Assembly: GCA_035222895.1 (NCBI GenBank)
Contig: JAVYIG010000172.1
Location: forward strand, 62,001-126,000
Length of the DNA stretch: 64,000 nucleotides
Reading direction: 5' to 3'
From: Strongylocentrotus droebachiensis
Lineage: Eukaryota > Echinodermata > Echinoidea > Camarodonta > Strongylocentrotidae
A model generated the notes under the pieces. That model was not told where the DNA came from, searched no databases, and saw only the letters and a program-made list of their open reading frames with translations. The position numbers were made by a program, and so were the translations under genes. Shown here in pieces: positions 8,873-22,900 of this stretch (position 1 is the first letter of the stretch; each line of letters begins with the position of its first letter).

Positions 8873-10480
8873 ATATTTTATATTTCATATTTTAAAATGA
8901 AGTCCCAGGCATGTGTGTGTGAGTGTATCTGAGAGGGTGTGTGCCTTTGTGTGTCTGTGTGTGATAATGTATGTAGTTTTTTATTTTAAATCTTTAAATG
9001 TTTATCACTTTTTCTACTTTCGGGATACCATGTTACAAGCCTTTTGCTTTTAGGTGTTCCTAACCATCATTTTATTTACTTTTTTAAATTGATATATATT
9101 TATTGTTTTCATTTGATGTTATTATATGGTTGAATCAATAAATAGAATACAAATACAATAAATACTTTTAAGGTTTGTAATACACATAAGATAACACGGC
9201 AACAAATAGGGAGTCTAGTTTCACTTCCTGAGAGAAAGACCCATAGGTTTGTATACAATAAAAGAGCGATCCTAGATGATTTTTATACTTTACCATATGG
9301 TTTTTGATTAACTATAAACACCTAGATTACTGCTTTAACTTTAGACGATACCCATGTCAGATTTGTATATTATACGTATGTAATTTTTATTATTTAAGGG
9401 AGAACAATTTTAAGATTTTTGTATTATTGCATACAGCTTATTTCTGAATCAAATGAACTAAATTATAGTATTTTACGTTTTACCGTACCACTACAAATTC
9501 TTCATTCTTGTGCACAGTTTATTTTAAATATGTACTTGTATATTTTTATATGATTTTACATGGATTGATGGGCTATGACTGATTTTTATTTATTTATACC
9601 TCTGAATTTTGCTGCATGGTGTTAATCGTAATATAAATCATTTTATTCTTTTACTCATAGGACCACAAAGACTTTATATGTACAGGGCGTTGAACGTAGA
9701 CAAGACAAGCCCTTTTTTTAGTGTGGGCGGTGAGTGTTAATGGGTTTTATTGTATTAAAACGATTTTGTTTGCATAATGTATTGTATGAATCTGTTGTTG
9801 TTTGTTTACACTTCAACTGTAATTTAGGTTTTTACTTATAAGTGATGTAAGGCATTATATATGTGAAATGAAAGTAAACTGTCCTTCGGCAGTTATTGTT
9901 GACATGATATATAATATTTATTTTAACCTATTCATAGTGATGATTATTTGTTGATGCAGATCTTGAAGTATATAATTATGTAATTGGTTATTTGAATATT
10001 ATTATGTTTTAATTTACATTGTTTTTACTCTTGTGCTTCCACAGAGGCTGTTTTGTGTCTTAAATTAAAATCTAACCTTCCATCAACTCAATGAAGCGTC
10101 TCATAGTGAATATATTTGCCTTTCTTTCATGTATATTAGATGAATCTTGTGTTACCTGCCTGGTTTTCTTGATGTTTTCATTTGAAGTGAATTGACGTTT
10201 ATATTTGAAGTTAATGGAGAGGGGTAATACTTTGAGGAATAAAGAGAGGTATGTATTCAATGGAGAGGGAGAGGGGTAAGAATTTGATGATGTCCCGTCA
10301 TATATACGTGTTAAAAGAGCGTCGTTTCCATAAATAACTTCCATTCATTTTGTACACAATCCAAAAAACATATTTCTGAACATTTGCTCTCTTGGACCCC
10401 TGTAGGATTTTTCCCACATAGACTTAACACGCGGTCACCATTATGACTTCTAGTATACTACTAAATACCCACTGTAAACG
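8873..10480. other. AT-rich intergenic stretch
   Basis: No exon or domain seen on either strand. It contains GT-rich short repeats (about 8910-8965) and several AATAAA words on both strands. Part could be the 3' UTR of the minus-strand gene that ends at 10825, but I cannot assign its poly(A) signal. Confidence 0.45.
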
Positions 10481-10482
10481 GT

Positions 10483-10645
10483 TCTGGGCCCGTTGCACAA
10501 AACTTACCATTGATGGTAACTTTGCCATCAATGGTAACTACCATGGAAACCTTGATTTTGATTGGCTGTTGAGCCCTGTTACCATGGTAGTTGCCATTGA
10601 TGGCACAGTTACCATCAATGGTAAGTTTTATGCAACGGGCCTCTG
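10483..10645. mobile_element. Harbinger-like MITE downstream of SPATA1
   Basis: Terminal inverted repeats of about 34 bp with one mismatch start GGCCCGTTGCA at 10487 and end at 10641. TCTG flanks both ends. The interior repeats 'accattgatggtaac' words in both orientations, so the whole element folds back. GGGCCCGTT-type ends are common in animal PIF/Harbinger MITEs. A short chance reading frame spans it. Confidence 0.75.
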
Positions 10646-10824
10646 GACAGCCCCTACAGATTTTTTTTCCCTTTCATTCAGAATCTGCTGTTCCCTTCCT
10701 CACCACGTAGCAGACATGGGCATGGGTCCCTGGCCAAAGTACCTACTGTAAACTGTTTTGAACAACCCCAGGAGATGTAGTTTTTCTTTTTTTCTTCAGA
10801 TATGTTGCTCCGGCCCTGCCTCGA

Positions 10825-13800
10825 TCATCGCTTGGCAGACAAGGACAGGGGTCCCTTGCCCAGGGCTGGAATGGGGGTCTTTGAGAGGAGTTTGTGGTCC
10901 CCCATCTTCAGTGCAGCTAGTTTTTGGTTCCTGATCAAGGTCGTGTTGATCTTGCGTTGTGTGACCTCGCTCTTCAGTCCTCGGACCTCCTCCTCTGCTT
11001 GATTGCGTAGCTGTGAAAGGAAGAGGGAATATAATGGAATAGTTTTGTTAAAGGTATAGACCAGTCTTGGAAACGCCCCCCTCTCAAAAAATGAAATGGA
11101 AGCTCTTATTACCAATCATGTGTAAGGATATGTTTTTGACCAATACGTGATAATGCAAATATTGCCAGGAAACCGCCTACTAATTGATATATTTGGTAAA
11201 TTATCATATCTATCAGGCCTGGATAGATATCGCGTAGTCCCGTATACATCTTTCTGTGTACAGTGCTTGTAGCTTTACCAAGACTGGGCCAAATTTGTAC
11301 CATTTTGATGATTCCAGAACCTTGCAGTACACAACAATACTTATATGCTAGATGATCAACCTTTTCTGATCGATTCCGGTTTCTTTCACAATGCAATCGC
11401 ATGACCAGAACTGGTCTATACCTTTAACTGAATTTCATTTACTTTGAATAATCCTCTACAATAATTATAAATTAACAAAAATCCCCATATTCTCCCTAGT
11501 TCTTCCTAACAACAACAGCAGTAGCAGCAAAAACAACAACGACACCAATGGTTGTGACAATGCAAGTTCAGCATCCACATTGGGTAAAAGGGAGGATAAG
11601 AGTCATGAATTGACACAGTGATGTAGCCTTCTATCTTTCTTGTTCATATCTTATTCATGCATATGTCAAAGGATAATAGTTGAAATATCGCTTTCAGAGC
11701 TACAAGATCTCTTGTAAAGGGCTACCTACACTCGACCATTTTTGTGTTGCTGACAGCGATCTTGCCCATGGTTTCAGGGGATGAACTATTACATGTTTGC
11801 ACCAAGAATTTTCTTTCTCTCTTCCTTCCTGAACCAAAATACTGTAGGTGCATGCACTGTACAGTAGAGTGTATTCACTTGGAAGTGACTCTATGCCTAA
11901 CCCGACAATGAAACACAACATTAAAACCCAGCATTTGACTCTTGAAGGTCAAGCAGTGCTGATCAACTTATCTTAAACTTGGTGTCACATACAGAATTAC
12001 TGTAAAGCAGATATAATGAGCAACAGAGACAGAGGGAAAAGGAGGAGAGAGAATGGCTATTTTCTCAGCAAAAGAAAACTTTCACAAATCACAAAAATTG
12101 AGTGATGCATCCATTGTGAAACACTTTCTCATGGTAATAGTTTTTTCCAAATCTGTACCACTCATGAAAGATAACATGGAAAAGAAAGTTTCTTGGTTTA
12201 ATTACCAGATGATGAGTATACTGACCTTGATTTCTGAGGTGAGTTTCATCCTAGATTTATCCACCTTTCTCTTGATTTCCTCCAGCTCATGCTGCATCTT
12301 CAAGATGTTGATCTTATGGTCATTCTGAAAGAAAAAACAACGATGAAGGGTACATAAGAATCTTGGTGATTTAAGTTCTTCAGGATGACCTATAACATGC
12401 ATGCCGATTGTCCAAACAACAACTTCTGGCAACTGTAAAACTGGGGGATGTTTCACAAAGATCCTAAGTCGAACTTAACTCTAAATTGGACTTAAAAATT
12501 ATGGAGAGCCATTTGTAGCCTTAAAATTAAATATTTCCAAAAGCAAAAATTGAAGTATTTTTGACTTTTCATAAATTCCACATCAAGAACATAAACTCTC
12601 CTTGATAACAGAAAATAAGAATGATTTTAATCAACATTTTATGCCTTTTGAAATAACTTTTACGAAATATTTTCAATGATGCTAACGGCTTTCCATAAAC
12701 GGCTTTCCATAAAAGTCCAACTTAGAGATAAGTTCAACTTAGGATCTTTGTGAAACAACCCCCAGGCTTGGAACTCACTGACACCATCACTTTCATAGGT
12801 ACGATGGATGTGCCATAGGACTAATTTAAATCATACAAATCTTGATCTTCCACATGCATGAGCCAATCACAGTATGAGAGAATGATATTGATTTAAAGAT
12901 ATCGCAAAACTTTTGTAAAAACATGCTGTACATTCAGTTCACAGGTTTAGTATGGAGATTGAGATTTTGGGCGGCGACTCTGCCATGGAACTCCTTTCAC
13001 ATCACTCTTCTAAGATCACAATATCTATAAATGTATAGTAATTCACACAGCAGTAAGAGAGAATTATTCAAAATTATGTTACCCACAGTACATAATGTAC
13101 AAAACATCTGTTTTATTACCAGACTATAAAAAGGCCTTGTTCATATGACACGACAAAACCACAGTAAGTTTTTATGATGATGTAATGTCACATTTCTGTA
13201 TCTTATATTTAAACACAGAGCTCAGAGAACACGCGAAAGTCCTTTGTTGCATGCAGTTACTATCATTTACACGTTTAAAATATGCTGCAATTTTGTTTTG
13301 CAGCGGTTTATCTCGTCAAATCTGAACAAGCCTTAACCACTTGACTGCGGACCACGTGTTCTCGCTCTCGCATGTCTGTGCGTACCAAGTACATGTACGT
13401 GCATGCCTAGGGCATTGCACTTTCAAGACCGTAGCACTGCATAATGCCTAGCCCTACTTAGCACTGCAATGACGTTATACAGGTCTTGAACAGTAGCTGG
13501 CGCTCTTTCGAGAAAAAAAATCCAGCCTTTTTGTGTAGTGTACAGTTTTTGAACAGTACAAAAATGCTGTAGCACAGGGGGTATGAACGCGTGTTAAGCC
13601 AATAGCAGTCAAGTGGTTAAAAGGTTGAGTCCCGTTGGCAAGATTTTGTGAGATCTTTCGCACCTTCTTGGAGGGTGGGCCCTTGACGGAGGCACCTTTC
13701 TTCTTGCCCTCTATGTGGCTGAGTAGCTTACGATGCATCTGGTCTAGCTGGTTCCTCACACGACTGACTTGCTCTTCCATTGGTGCCGTCTTCTTCTTCT

Positions 13801-15600
13801 CGTCATAGTAGCGCTTTTTCCAGTAATCGCGAGCTACAGGAACAGTCAAGACAAAATTAAGTTACTGGTTAATTTTTTTAGAAGGATCATTTCATTATCC
13901 TAATTAGGAGCTCTTCTTTCTATAACCAATGCTTCTCCTTCTGCTTATTAAGATATAGAAGAGCTGGAAAGAGTGTTTATGATTAGTCGTATTTGCAAAG
14001 CATCTTTCCCAAGATTTGACCTACTCGATGATCGTGGTCAAAATCTATTCATCTCATATACGTTCTCTTTTGGAGTATTCATCTCCCCTTTAGTCTCCTA
14101 GCGTCACAACATATCAGTAAAATTACATTGAGAAAGTCTAGAAACGTGTTTTTTATTATGAAGGACCATTAAAAGCTAATTGGAATCTGGTATCTACATC
14201 TAACAATGTCTATCTCTCTTGCGACTTAGATTGATTTTTCTTTTTAATTGTTATATGTATATGTACATGATCATATAATGAATTAAATAAAGGCTGGGTT
14301 TTGGCATTAATGCTTTCTTAGCAATCAGGTAAAATAACAACCACCACAAAAAAACAAAAAAAAAGTTTATTACTACTAAAACTTGGCACTTCAAACAGAA
14401 GCCTCAAAATCTTCCCTGATCGATGTAATGTCATACCCCTGATCATATAGTATATAACTCCTTGATACTAAAATCCACATACACACAACTGACACAAGAG
14501 AAAATGTATGAAAAGATATCTTGTACCCTTATACAAATAATTATTCAAAATAACATTTTTCTTATACTCCTCATAGGGGCAATGAAATAAAATGTGTTTT
14601 CATAAACAAGGCACATCAAAACCAGGTAAATGTATATCTTGGACAAGAAAATATTTGTAATTCTATCAATTATCAATAGGTACACAAAGGAAACAAAGGC
14701 CCAGAAAATTATTGTTAGTTCAGACATACATACATTGGCATGCCTTCGAAACAGAGAAATAGGATAAAAACAGCAACAAAAAATATTTAGTGTCAGAAAA
14801 TTATCAGAGAAAAACACACATCAGAGTTGGTATCACAATTATTAATTCAAACTTAAAACTAAAAATCAATCAAAGTTTCAGCTACAAGTAGATCTCAAGT
14901 GTATTCTACAAAATCTACATTTAAAGCATTTTACATAAGTTATTAGTACATACATGTACAGTACTTGGTCAAACTAGCAAATATTAGTATTGCATACATT
15001 TCATATACAGTACAGGAGTATGAATATTGATGATTTGATGCACATTTTATAGTTTATTTCAATTATTGTCATTATGGCTGTGTGTGATTTCCATAACTTC
15101 ATCCTGTTTCAAGTGTTTTATGATAAACATGATTAATTTGAGGGAAAAAAATCCTATATGCAGAACGTCATTTCATCATACTGTTTGTAAACTTTCTATT
15201 AAAAATAAGAAATAATTGTACACCATTATAATAATTACAGATATAAAGCAATGCACTCCAAATAGCTACTCTCATAACTCATTACGAAGCAAAACAAGTA
15301 GAAGCAATCTAGCATTAATAATATTATTATTATCAATTAAGTTGATTAGATGGTGAAAGGCTGTGATGAAAAAATTGATGAGTAAATTGATGCCTGGGTT
15401 ACTTTTCTCTGTTGGTTCCAATTTCGATATCACTAATTAATCTCTATCCAACCAAATTTGTTCTTCCTAGCTGCCCCCAAGGCTCATGAAATGTACACAG
15501 CATCACAAACAATCGATAAGCCACTGTTTATTCAGGTTGCCATTGACGATTAGGTTATGTCTATATTGATAATAGGGATGCCTATGGGGTTTGCTCGCTT

Positions 15601-15631
<31 letters not shown>

Positions 15632-16931
15632 CAAACTTTGCTTAAGTGACATTACCGTACATGACATAACCTAATGATGGCAGGCAGCAATGACGGAAGT
15701 CATTACTGGTATGTGATAAATCTGTTCTTTGTAATCATAAATTAGGATGAATGCCTATATTGACAAAGGAGAAGGCGTGTTAAGTTTGCTCTCTTGGTTC
15801 TCCCCTCTCTCTCTCTCTGTCTCTCTCTGTCTCTCTCTCTCTCTCTCCACAAACTTTGCTTAAGTGACATTTCCGTACATGACATAACCTAATGATGGCA
15901 GGCAGCAATGACGGAAGTCATTACTGGTATGTGATAAATCTGTTCTTTGTAATTATAAATTAGGATGAATGCCTATATTGACAAAGGAGAAGGCGTGTTA
16001 AGTTTGCTCTCTTGATTCTCCCCTCTCTCTCTCTTTGTCTCTCTCTGTCTCTGTCTCTTTCTCTGTCTCTCTGTCTCTCTTTCTGCACAAACTTTGCTTA
16101 AGTGACTTTTCCGTACATTTATTGATGGCAGGCAGCAATGGCGGAAGTCATTACTGGTATGTGATAAACCTGTTCTTTTAATCATAAATTATTGACGAAG
16201 AAGCAGGCGTGTTAAGTTTGCTCTCTTGGTTCTACCCCCCCCCCCCCCCCCTCTTTCTCTCTCTCTACACAAACTTTGCTGAAGCGACATTTCTGTACAA
16301 TGTATGATCTCCACATGTATGATTTAAGACAGCAATTAATGACTTAAATCGTAACTGGTATCTCATAACAATCAGTTGTATAATCCAATATTGAATTAGG
16401 GTGAAAATAGTGTTAGTTTTAAAGGAATCAAGATTATGGATGAATTTGTGTATGTTGGTCCAATCATATTCCAAGGGCAGAATTCTTTGCATGCAATTTT
16501 ATGCTTCATTACTCAAAAAATCTAATAAAGTAGCTTAATGTTTATCACTACCAGATCATTTCAAAGTATAAATAATACATGCAAGTATTTAGGACGGGTT
16601 TGTTAGAGCAGTATATCCTCACCCAACGAAATAGGGTTACAATACTACAATTACTAAAAACAAACATTAAAAAAAGGAAACGTTCTCACAGCAAAGACAT
16701 GAATCAGTTTACATACAGTAAGTAGTTACACATTTTTAATACTGTTAATAAAAGAAGTGGAATTACACTGGAAAGAAAATCAAATCTACAGCTACTATGA
16801 GACTATAATGTGAGAGGATGCAAGCAAAAGGTGGAGTGCAGCAAAATAAAGCAATTTCATTTCAGAAGACTTACGACGAGTGGCTAGGTCTGGAGTTACA
16901 CTATTGGACCTCGGTCTCGATTCATTCAGCG
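10825..16931 (-). CDS. SPATA1: SPATA1 exons 11-14: conserved C-terminal domain and stop
   Basis: Exon 11 (16875-16931, 57 nt) is a Ser/Asn-rich hinge; exon 12 (13664-13833) reads RDYWKKRYYDEKKKTAPMEE through RKLLSHIEGKKKGASVKGPP; exon 13 (12226-12324) reads NDHKINILKMQHELEEIKRK; exon 14 (10825-11010) reads LRNQAEEEVRGLKSEVTQRK and ends LSLSAKR-stop. Together these form the SPATA1 C-terminal domain, the part reported to be conserved across animals. The MITE in intron 13 starts only 37 bp from the exon 14 acceptor. Confidence 0.8.
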
Positions 16932-19900
16932 CTATAGGATAAATAGGCAGGAAATAGAGTGAAGCAGGTGCAAGACACTTGAAATAAATTGTGGTTATTC
17001 ATATTGTACTTTGAAAAGAAGTAAACAAAAGCAGAAATGAACTCAATTGCACAAGCTGAATGAAGAAAAAATGCAGTGAAATTGATTTATAATTGACATT
17101 ATCTATCAATTTTAAGAAAAGTAAAATGCAGCCGTTCCTTACAATTTTTTGACTTCTCAAACCAGAGTAAATAATTTGTGTTTGCTGTAAGAAATTTCAG
17201 GTAAAATGAGTAAGACAAACAAAAAATCACTCTACCATGACAATTATGAAACATTTTGAAAATACCCAAATTTATAAGCCAACCAAAAAATTAAGTACTT
17301 TATTTAATATGGTCCTACATGACATGTAGGACCATATTAAATAAAGTACTTACTTTTTATTGTATATGTACTCGATACACTTTGTATTTGTGTCTATGTC
17401 ACCAGGTGACACTAAAATTTTTTTTTTACTTCAGCAAGAGAAAAACATGGCTAGAACAAATAAAATAGAGAGGGAGAGAGAGAGAGAGAGATAGAGAGAA
17501 TTCAAAGAGTATAATACCAGATGGGGTGCTCTCCCCTTACCTTCCCAATAAAATGGAAATCAATTGATTTCACTTTCAGTTCAAATACTGTCAATAGCAT
17601 CTCGAGTGAGAAAAATCTACAAGATCTCACAATAACCCAATTGGACTGCATTTACGAAAAAATGTTTGTCACAATACCAACAAGATATATCATTCATGTT
17701 CCATCCCTTTCACGCCAAAGAATTTCCTCTAAGTCGTTAAAGAGCCGAGCAATTTACAAGGGGTAACCTTGTCAAATCTCAAAGTGTTTGTGCAGTCCAA
17801 TCAATGTGGTCTAGACAATGGAAAATGGTAGACCGCAGAATCAATAGGAGAGACACCTAACAATCGTCCAGGAGGTGTTTGTTTGGTGTTGTACATGGAA
17901 GGGGAGGAGAGGGCGATGGATGCCACCTGATGGTGGTTGAAAGTTGTGGGATTCGTGAGCTACGAGCCTCTTGAAAGGTTTTCGTTCACAAGTCATGACT
18001 TAAACAGGGAAAAAATACACCTGGCTCAGGGCAAATTTGCCCCCAAAATGCCAAAAAGAGCCCCCGAAAGTCATAAAAGAGCCCCCCAAAATTTGCATAG
18101 AGTTCAATGCAAAACAAATTAAAGAGTGTTATTTTTATGCAAGCAAGCTTGAAAAGTACCCCCCCCCCCCCCCCAAAAAAAAAAAAAAAAAAAAAAAAAA
18201 TGTGAATATTGTTTTCCCTGGACTGAAAGTTAATTTGTGTTCAGCTGAACCCAGAATTAAATTACAGAATGAACAAAAATGCATGAATCCTCACTAAAAA
18301 TTGCTAACACAACATGACAATTAACACTTCACAAAGTCATCTTTTAGGACTTCAATACGTGGATTGGATTGATTGTTCAATACCATAAAAAGAATTAATT
18401 TTATTGCTGTATTGAAGATTTACAGGGCTGCTTTAGACAGCGTTGCGCACCGGATATAAAGAGGAGAGAGAGAATAAAGTAAGAGTGAAAGCTTGAGAGA
18501 CAGAAATAGTAGCATTTTTTTTCCACACTCTAGCGTACATGATATGCCTTTCAAAAGCAGGTGTCAATATCTTCATGACTTGATAAAAAACATATCATAT
18601 TTATATCCTTCCTGTCAAAGCAACTCATAATTCTTTTTGCTCAGCCCACAGGGAGGCAGGAAGCCATCCCAGTGATACCGGTAGGTGCAATACTTTGCGG
18701 TTGAGCGCATACACCTCCATCGTGTCTGCACCAATGCCTGATCAATAACAGCGCACAAAGACAGCAAGAAAGCTGCCGATTAATCAATAACGCAATTGAA
18801 AGGCACTTCCATTCAGGTCCCCGCAATTGCAAGAAGAGTGTTTTTCCGATGTTACAAGAGTAGTTGGTGAGGATAACACGATAGAACCCTGACAAAAGTG
18901 TCAATTTTCACAGGAATATTCCAAAGAAAGATCACATACACGTTTTTTGTCACAATTTACCCAAAGGAAGCATTTCTAACACTATCCCAAACAATATACT
19001 TAAAATAGCTAACATACATCTATGTGGCAATTAATTAATTCACAATTTAGCAAAAAAGTAAATGGTTTCCGCAGTTTCAAACTACCAATCAATTTTCTTC
19101 ACAGGGTGATGATGAACGTTGCTCATAACAATATCCGATCAGTGCAAAACGATTGAAAAAACATCCATCTTTCACCAGCAGGTGTGTTTCTGTCAGTGCA
19201 TTCTAAAGAATTGTCAAGACTATTTCTTGCCCCCTTTTTTTCTTCTTCAAGTAAACAGCATTGCAGAGTGGGAGGACATTGGCCACACTATTTCAAAGTC
19301 AATAAGAAAGATCTATCTTTTTCTCTGAAGAAGAAAGTTATGAAGGACACAAGATAGAATGGAAGGATGCCTTGAGCAGGTGCTAGAATGGTTGCTAGGT
19401 AAAGTGAGAGGCAAACTTCAAAGGAATACAACTTTAAAGCTTTCCATGTTTTTTTCACTTGCTGATTTTCACAGAAAAGCTTTGCTATGAAAGAATGGAC
19501 AAATAAGGTCTACTTTCACTTTTTACAGTGAAAATTTTAGCGATCACCATATTTTTCAATTTATATTTTTACAAAAGACTTTTCATCATTATACTCTAGA
19601 ATTGTGAATAATTTTGAAAGTATAAATTAAGACCAAAATCACAAAATTGCACACCGAATAAGAACCTTGGATTTTCCAATAAAATGCATCAATGTGTAGG
19701 TTTAGACTTGTTGCACATAAGATAAAAACAAGTACCATTGCACACTAAATAAACAAAACACACCTGAAAATGTTTGATGAGCTAAGCAGGAGTTAAACAA
19801 CAAATATATGACCAATCAAATTTTAAAACAATTTTTTTGTCAACTATTGATCATGATTTACAGATGATTACATACACATTGAATACAAAATAGCTTCTTG

Positions 19901-22900
19901 TTCGACTACTTTGACAGAGTTTAAAAAACTTTACAAAAGATATTACCCATAAAATACTCACATCTATTCCTCCTTTCATGGGTTTTTGTCTGAAGATCCT
20001 TGGCTCTTTTGATCAAGTTTTCTCTCTCTCTCTCTTTCTTCACTCTCTCCTGCCTTGCTGCTTGAAGTTGTTGTAAAAGATCTGCCACTATCATGTAAAA
20101 CAGAGAAATTAAAATTCAATATTATTATATAACCCTAGCAATAGAAAAACAAAATTATTAAGCACTTACATACTGATATACAACATAATTGCAATAATGT
20201 TGGCTGCATGATTAACATTTTCAGGTAAATTTTAAAAGCGAACCTGTTTTGTTATCAACATATATGTGTTTAAAAGTGTCACACAAAAAAGAATAACAAA
20301 ATAAATATTGCAATGGAATACAGGAAAGACAGAAAAATAAAAAAAACATGTATGGTTTCAAACAGAATGGTCATTCACGTCATATTTGATTGTATGACAG
20401 AAATAGCCAGGCTGGAAATAACACTAGGAAAAAATAAGTTAATAAAATAGCCACTCCATAATAAATATTCATGCGCCTATTAAACACAAACTCAAGATTA
20501 TGAATCGTATTCATCCAAGCTCTAAGCAAAACAAACATGAGATGGCAAGCATGCATAATAAGCTAGTCAATACTGAAATTAATTCTATACCCGATTCCTC
20601 AGTATGGGAAACTGTCAAATTAAGAGGAATACAAAATTTAATAAATGATTAACGATCACCAGCAATATTGACATAATATATTAAAAAATTCAAAAGTAAC
20701 TAAAAAAAATTGTTATAATGTAGCAATTCAAAAATTGAATCATCATATTCAGTAGCTTTACAATAGATTCAAGATTTATTCTCATCCTAAATTTTCAATC
20801 ATTGCTGGAAAAAAATGGTGTCAATAATTCCTGCATGAATTAACCACCATCTAAAGATCTGTAAAAGTTAATACTAAGATAATATAATATGGATTATATG
20901 TACATGTATATAGCGCTTTATACAAGATACCTCCCTCGGTGCTTAAAGGGATCCGGTAACTTTGTCTTAGATCCTTTAAAAATAATCCTTGATTTAGCTC
21001 ATGCTGCAATGATAATTATAAACCTTTAGGTCACTCAGGAACTCCATGACTTTTACAAGCCGATCGCCTGTCTGATTATCAAGATATTAATGATTGGAAT
21101 TATAAATTTTGAAAACCGTTCAATGAACGGTTTTCATAACACTACAGTCTATTGGGGAAAACGAGTATGGTAAAACCGGTCACTCAAAGATTTTTACTTT
21201 TTTGAGGCACTTCTTGATCATTTTGAAGCGCGATTTTTGCAGGGCTTCAATATTACACCATATCACAGACACTAGTAACATGTAGGACCGTTTATCTCAG
21301 ATTTAACATTGTTAAACGATCCCTTTAACAGATATTATTAACCTGGTCATCGGATTCATTCACACACAAAATGCACCATCTCCACTCCCCAGGGAGTATT
21401 CCTATCACATATCATCACTGTGAGGGCATATGGCAATTACTAATACAAAGATTTTGTCATCCTATCAGGTCCCCATTTCTCTCCTGGGTATGGAGTAGCA
21501 AATTACACAACATTAATATGTTGTGTCAAAAATTGTATCTAAAAGCTAGCAATGAAAGAGATTTAATTTACAAATACTTGAGATGCATGATAAACCTTGT
21601 GTGCTCTTCTACTCTTTGTTTAGAGTAGTTTAAAGCCCCACTGTACTACTTGTAGCTACTTGCTCCCTCTACATAGAAAACAATGCCTAAGCGATTCATG
21701 TTGGTCCCCCATGATCCTCTTTCTCTTATGTTAATTTGGAGCTGAGTTGATGAGATATAGCACCTGTCAGTGACCACGCTGGGTGGTCTAATTCCCCCTG
21801 GCCAAACTAGTACAGACGGGCTTTAAACAAGATGCTTGGAATTGCTTTTTAAAAGGAAACTAGAATAAGAAATATGATATTGAACTAAGACACAGGAAGG
21901 AGAGCCCTTCCTTTTTATGATAACTCTTGCAGAGTACATATCGAGGGTTCAGTGACACAAAGACGTAACTCCATATTTTGCCCAAATGAGTATTTGATAT
22001 CAAAATGTTCAGAAAAATGTAGGCTTTCCAGGAAATACAAAGACTTAACTCCACCCAACACCCCATTGAAGTCAATGACTAGTGAAACATAGACTTAACT
22101 CCTTAAGGCCCAAGTGCTCAGTGACACGTAACCCACTTTTTCTCAAAATGGCCAAAACTGAGTTACGTCTTTGTGTCACTGATCCCTCGATATGACATAA
22201 AAAATCTCTACAACAGAACAGCATTATTTCAAACCCAAATTTAAATTGCTTTGAACTTACTTTCTGGGTCTGTTTCATAGATGTCTTCCTCGTCTGTTAC
22301 GCTGCTGTTTCGTATCTTCCCAATCTAAAAGAATAAGAAGAGAATGTAGAAATGGATTTGATTTCATATGGACCTAGACAATTACATATGGTATATACAT
22401 GTAAGCACAGACATACCCCTTTCAGATAAATACAAAATTGTAAAGCCTTAAGTTGTAGAGCACATACAAGTAAGTTGTAGAGCACATACAAGTAAGCTCT
22501 TTCTGCAATGATAAACATACCCTTTACTGTTATAATGTTACACATTTGTAGTACCCTAAATATATTTGCATGAGCCTATACAACCGCTATTCAATCAGTG
22601 CAGGACAGCAGTTTCTCAAACATTTTGTACTAACCAATTAATTTGTATTTCCCTCAGATTATATAAATGGAATAGTCAATCGACAATTTACAACAGCAAT
22701 TTATACAAATTTCTGCCACGTCCGCAAGGCCAATGCTGTATGAACAGCTACATCATGTATGACATGAATGTGACATAAAGAGCAACATTTGTATAGAGAG
22801 CAGGTGGAAAGTATTATGGAATGCCATGGCAACTACAGATATGAATTGTTGATAAAATATTTAAAAGCTTACCTTTGCTTTCCTGTGAACCTCTGGCGTG

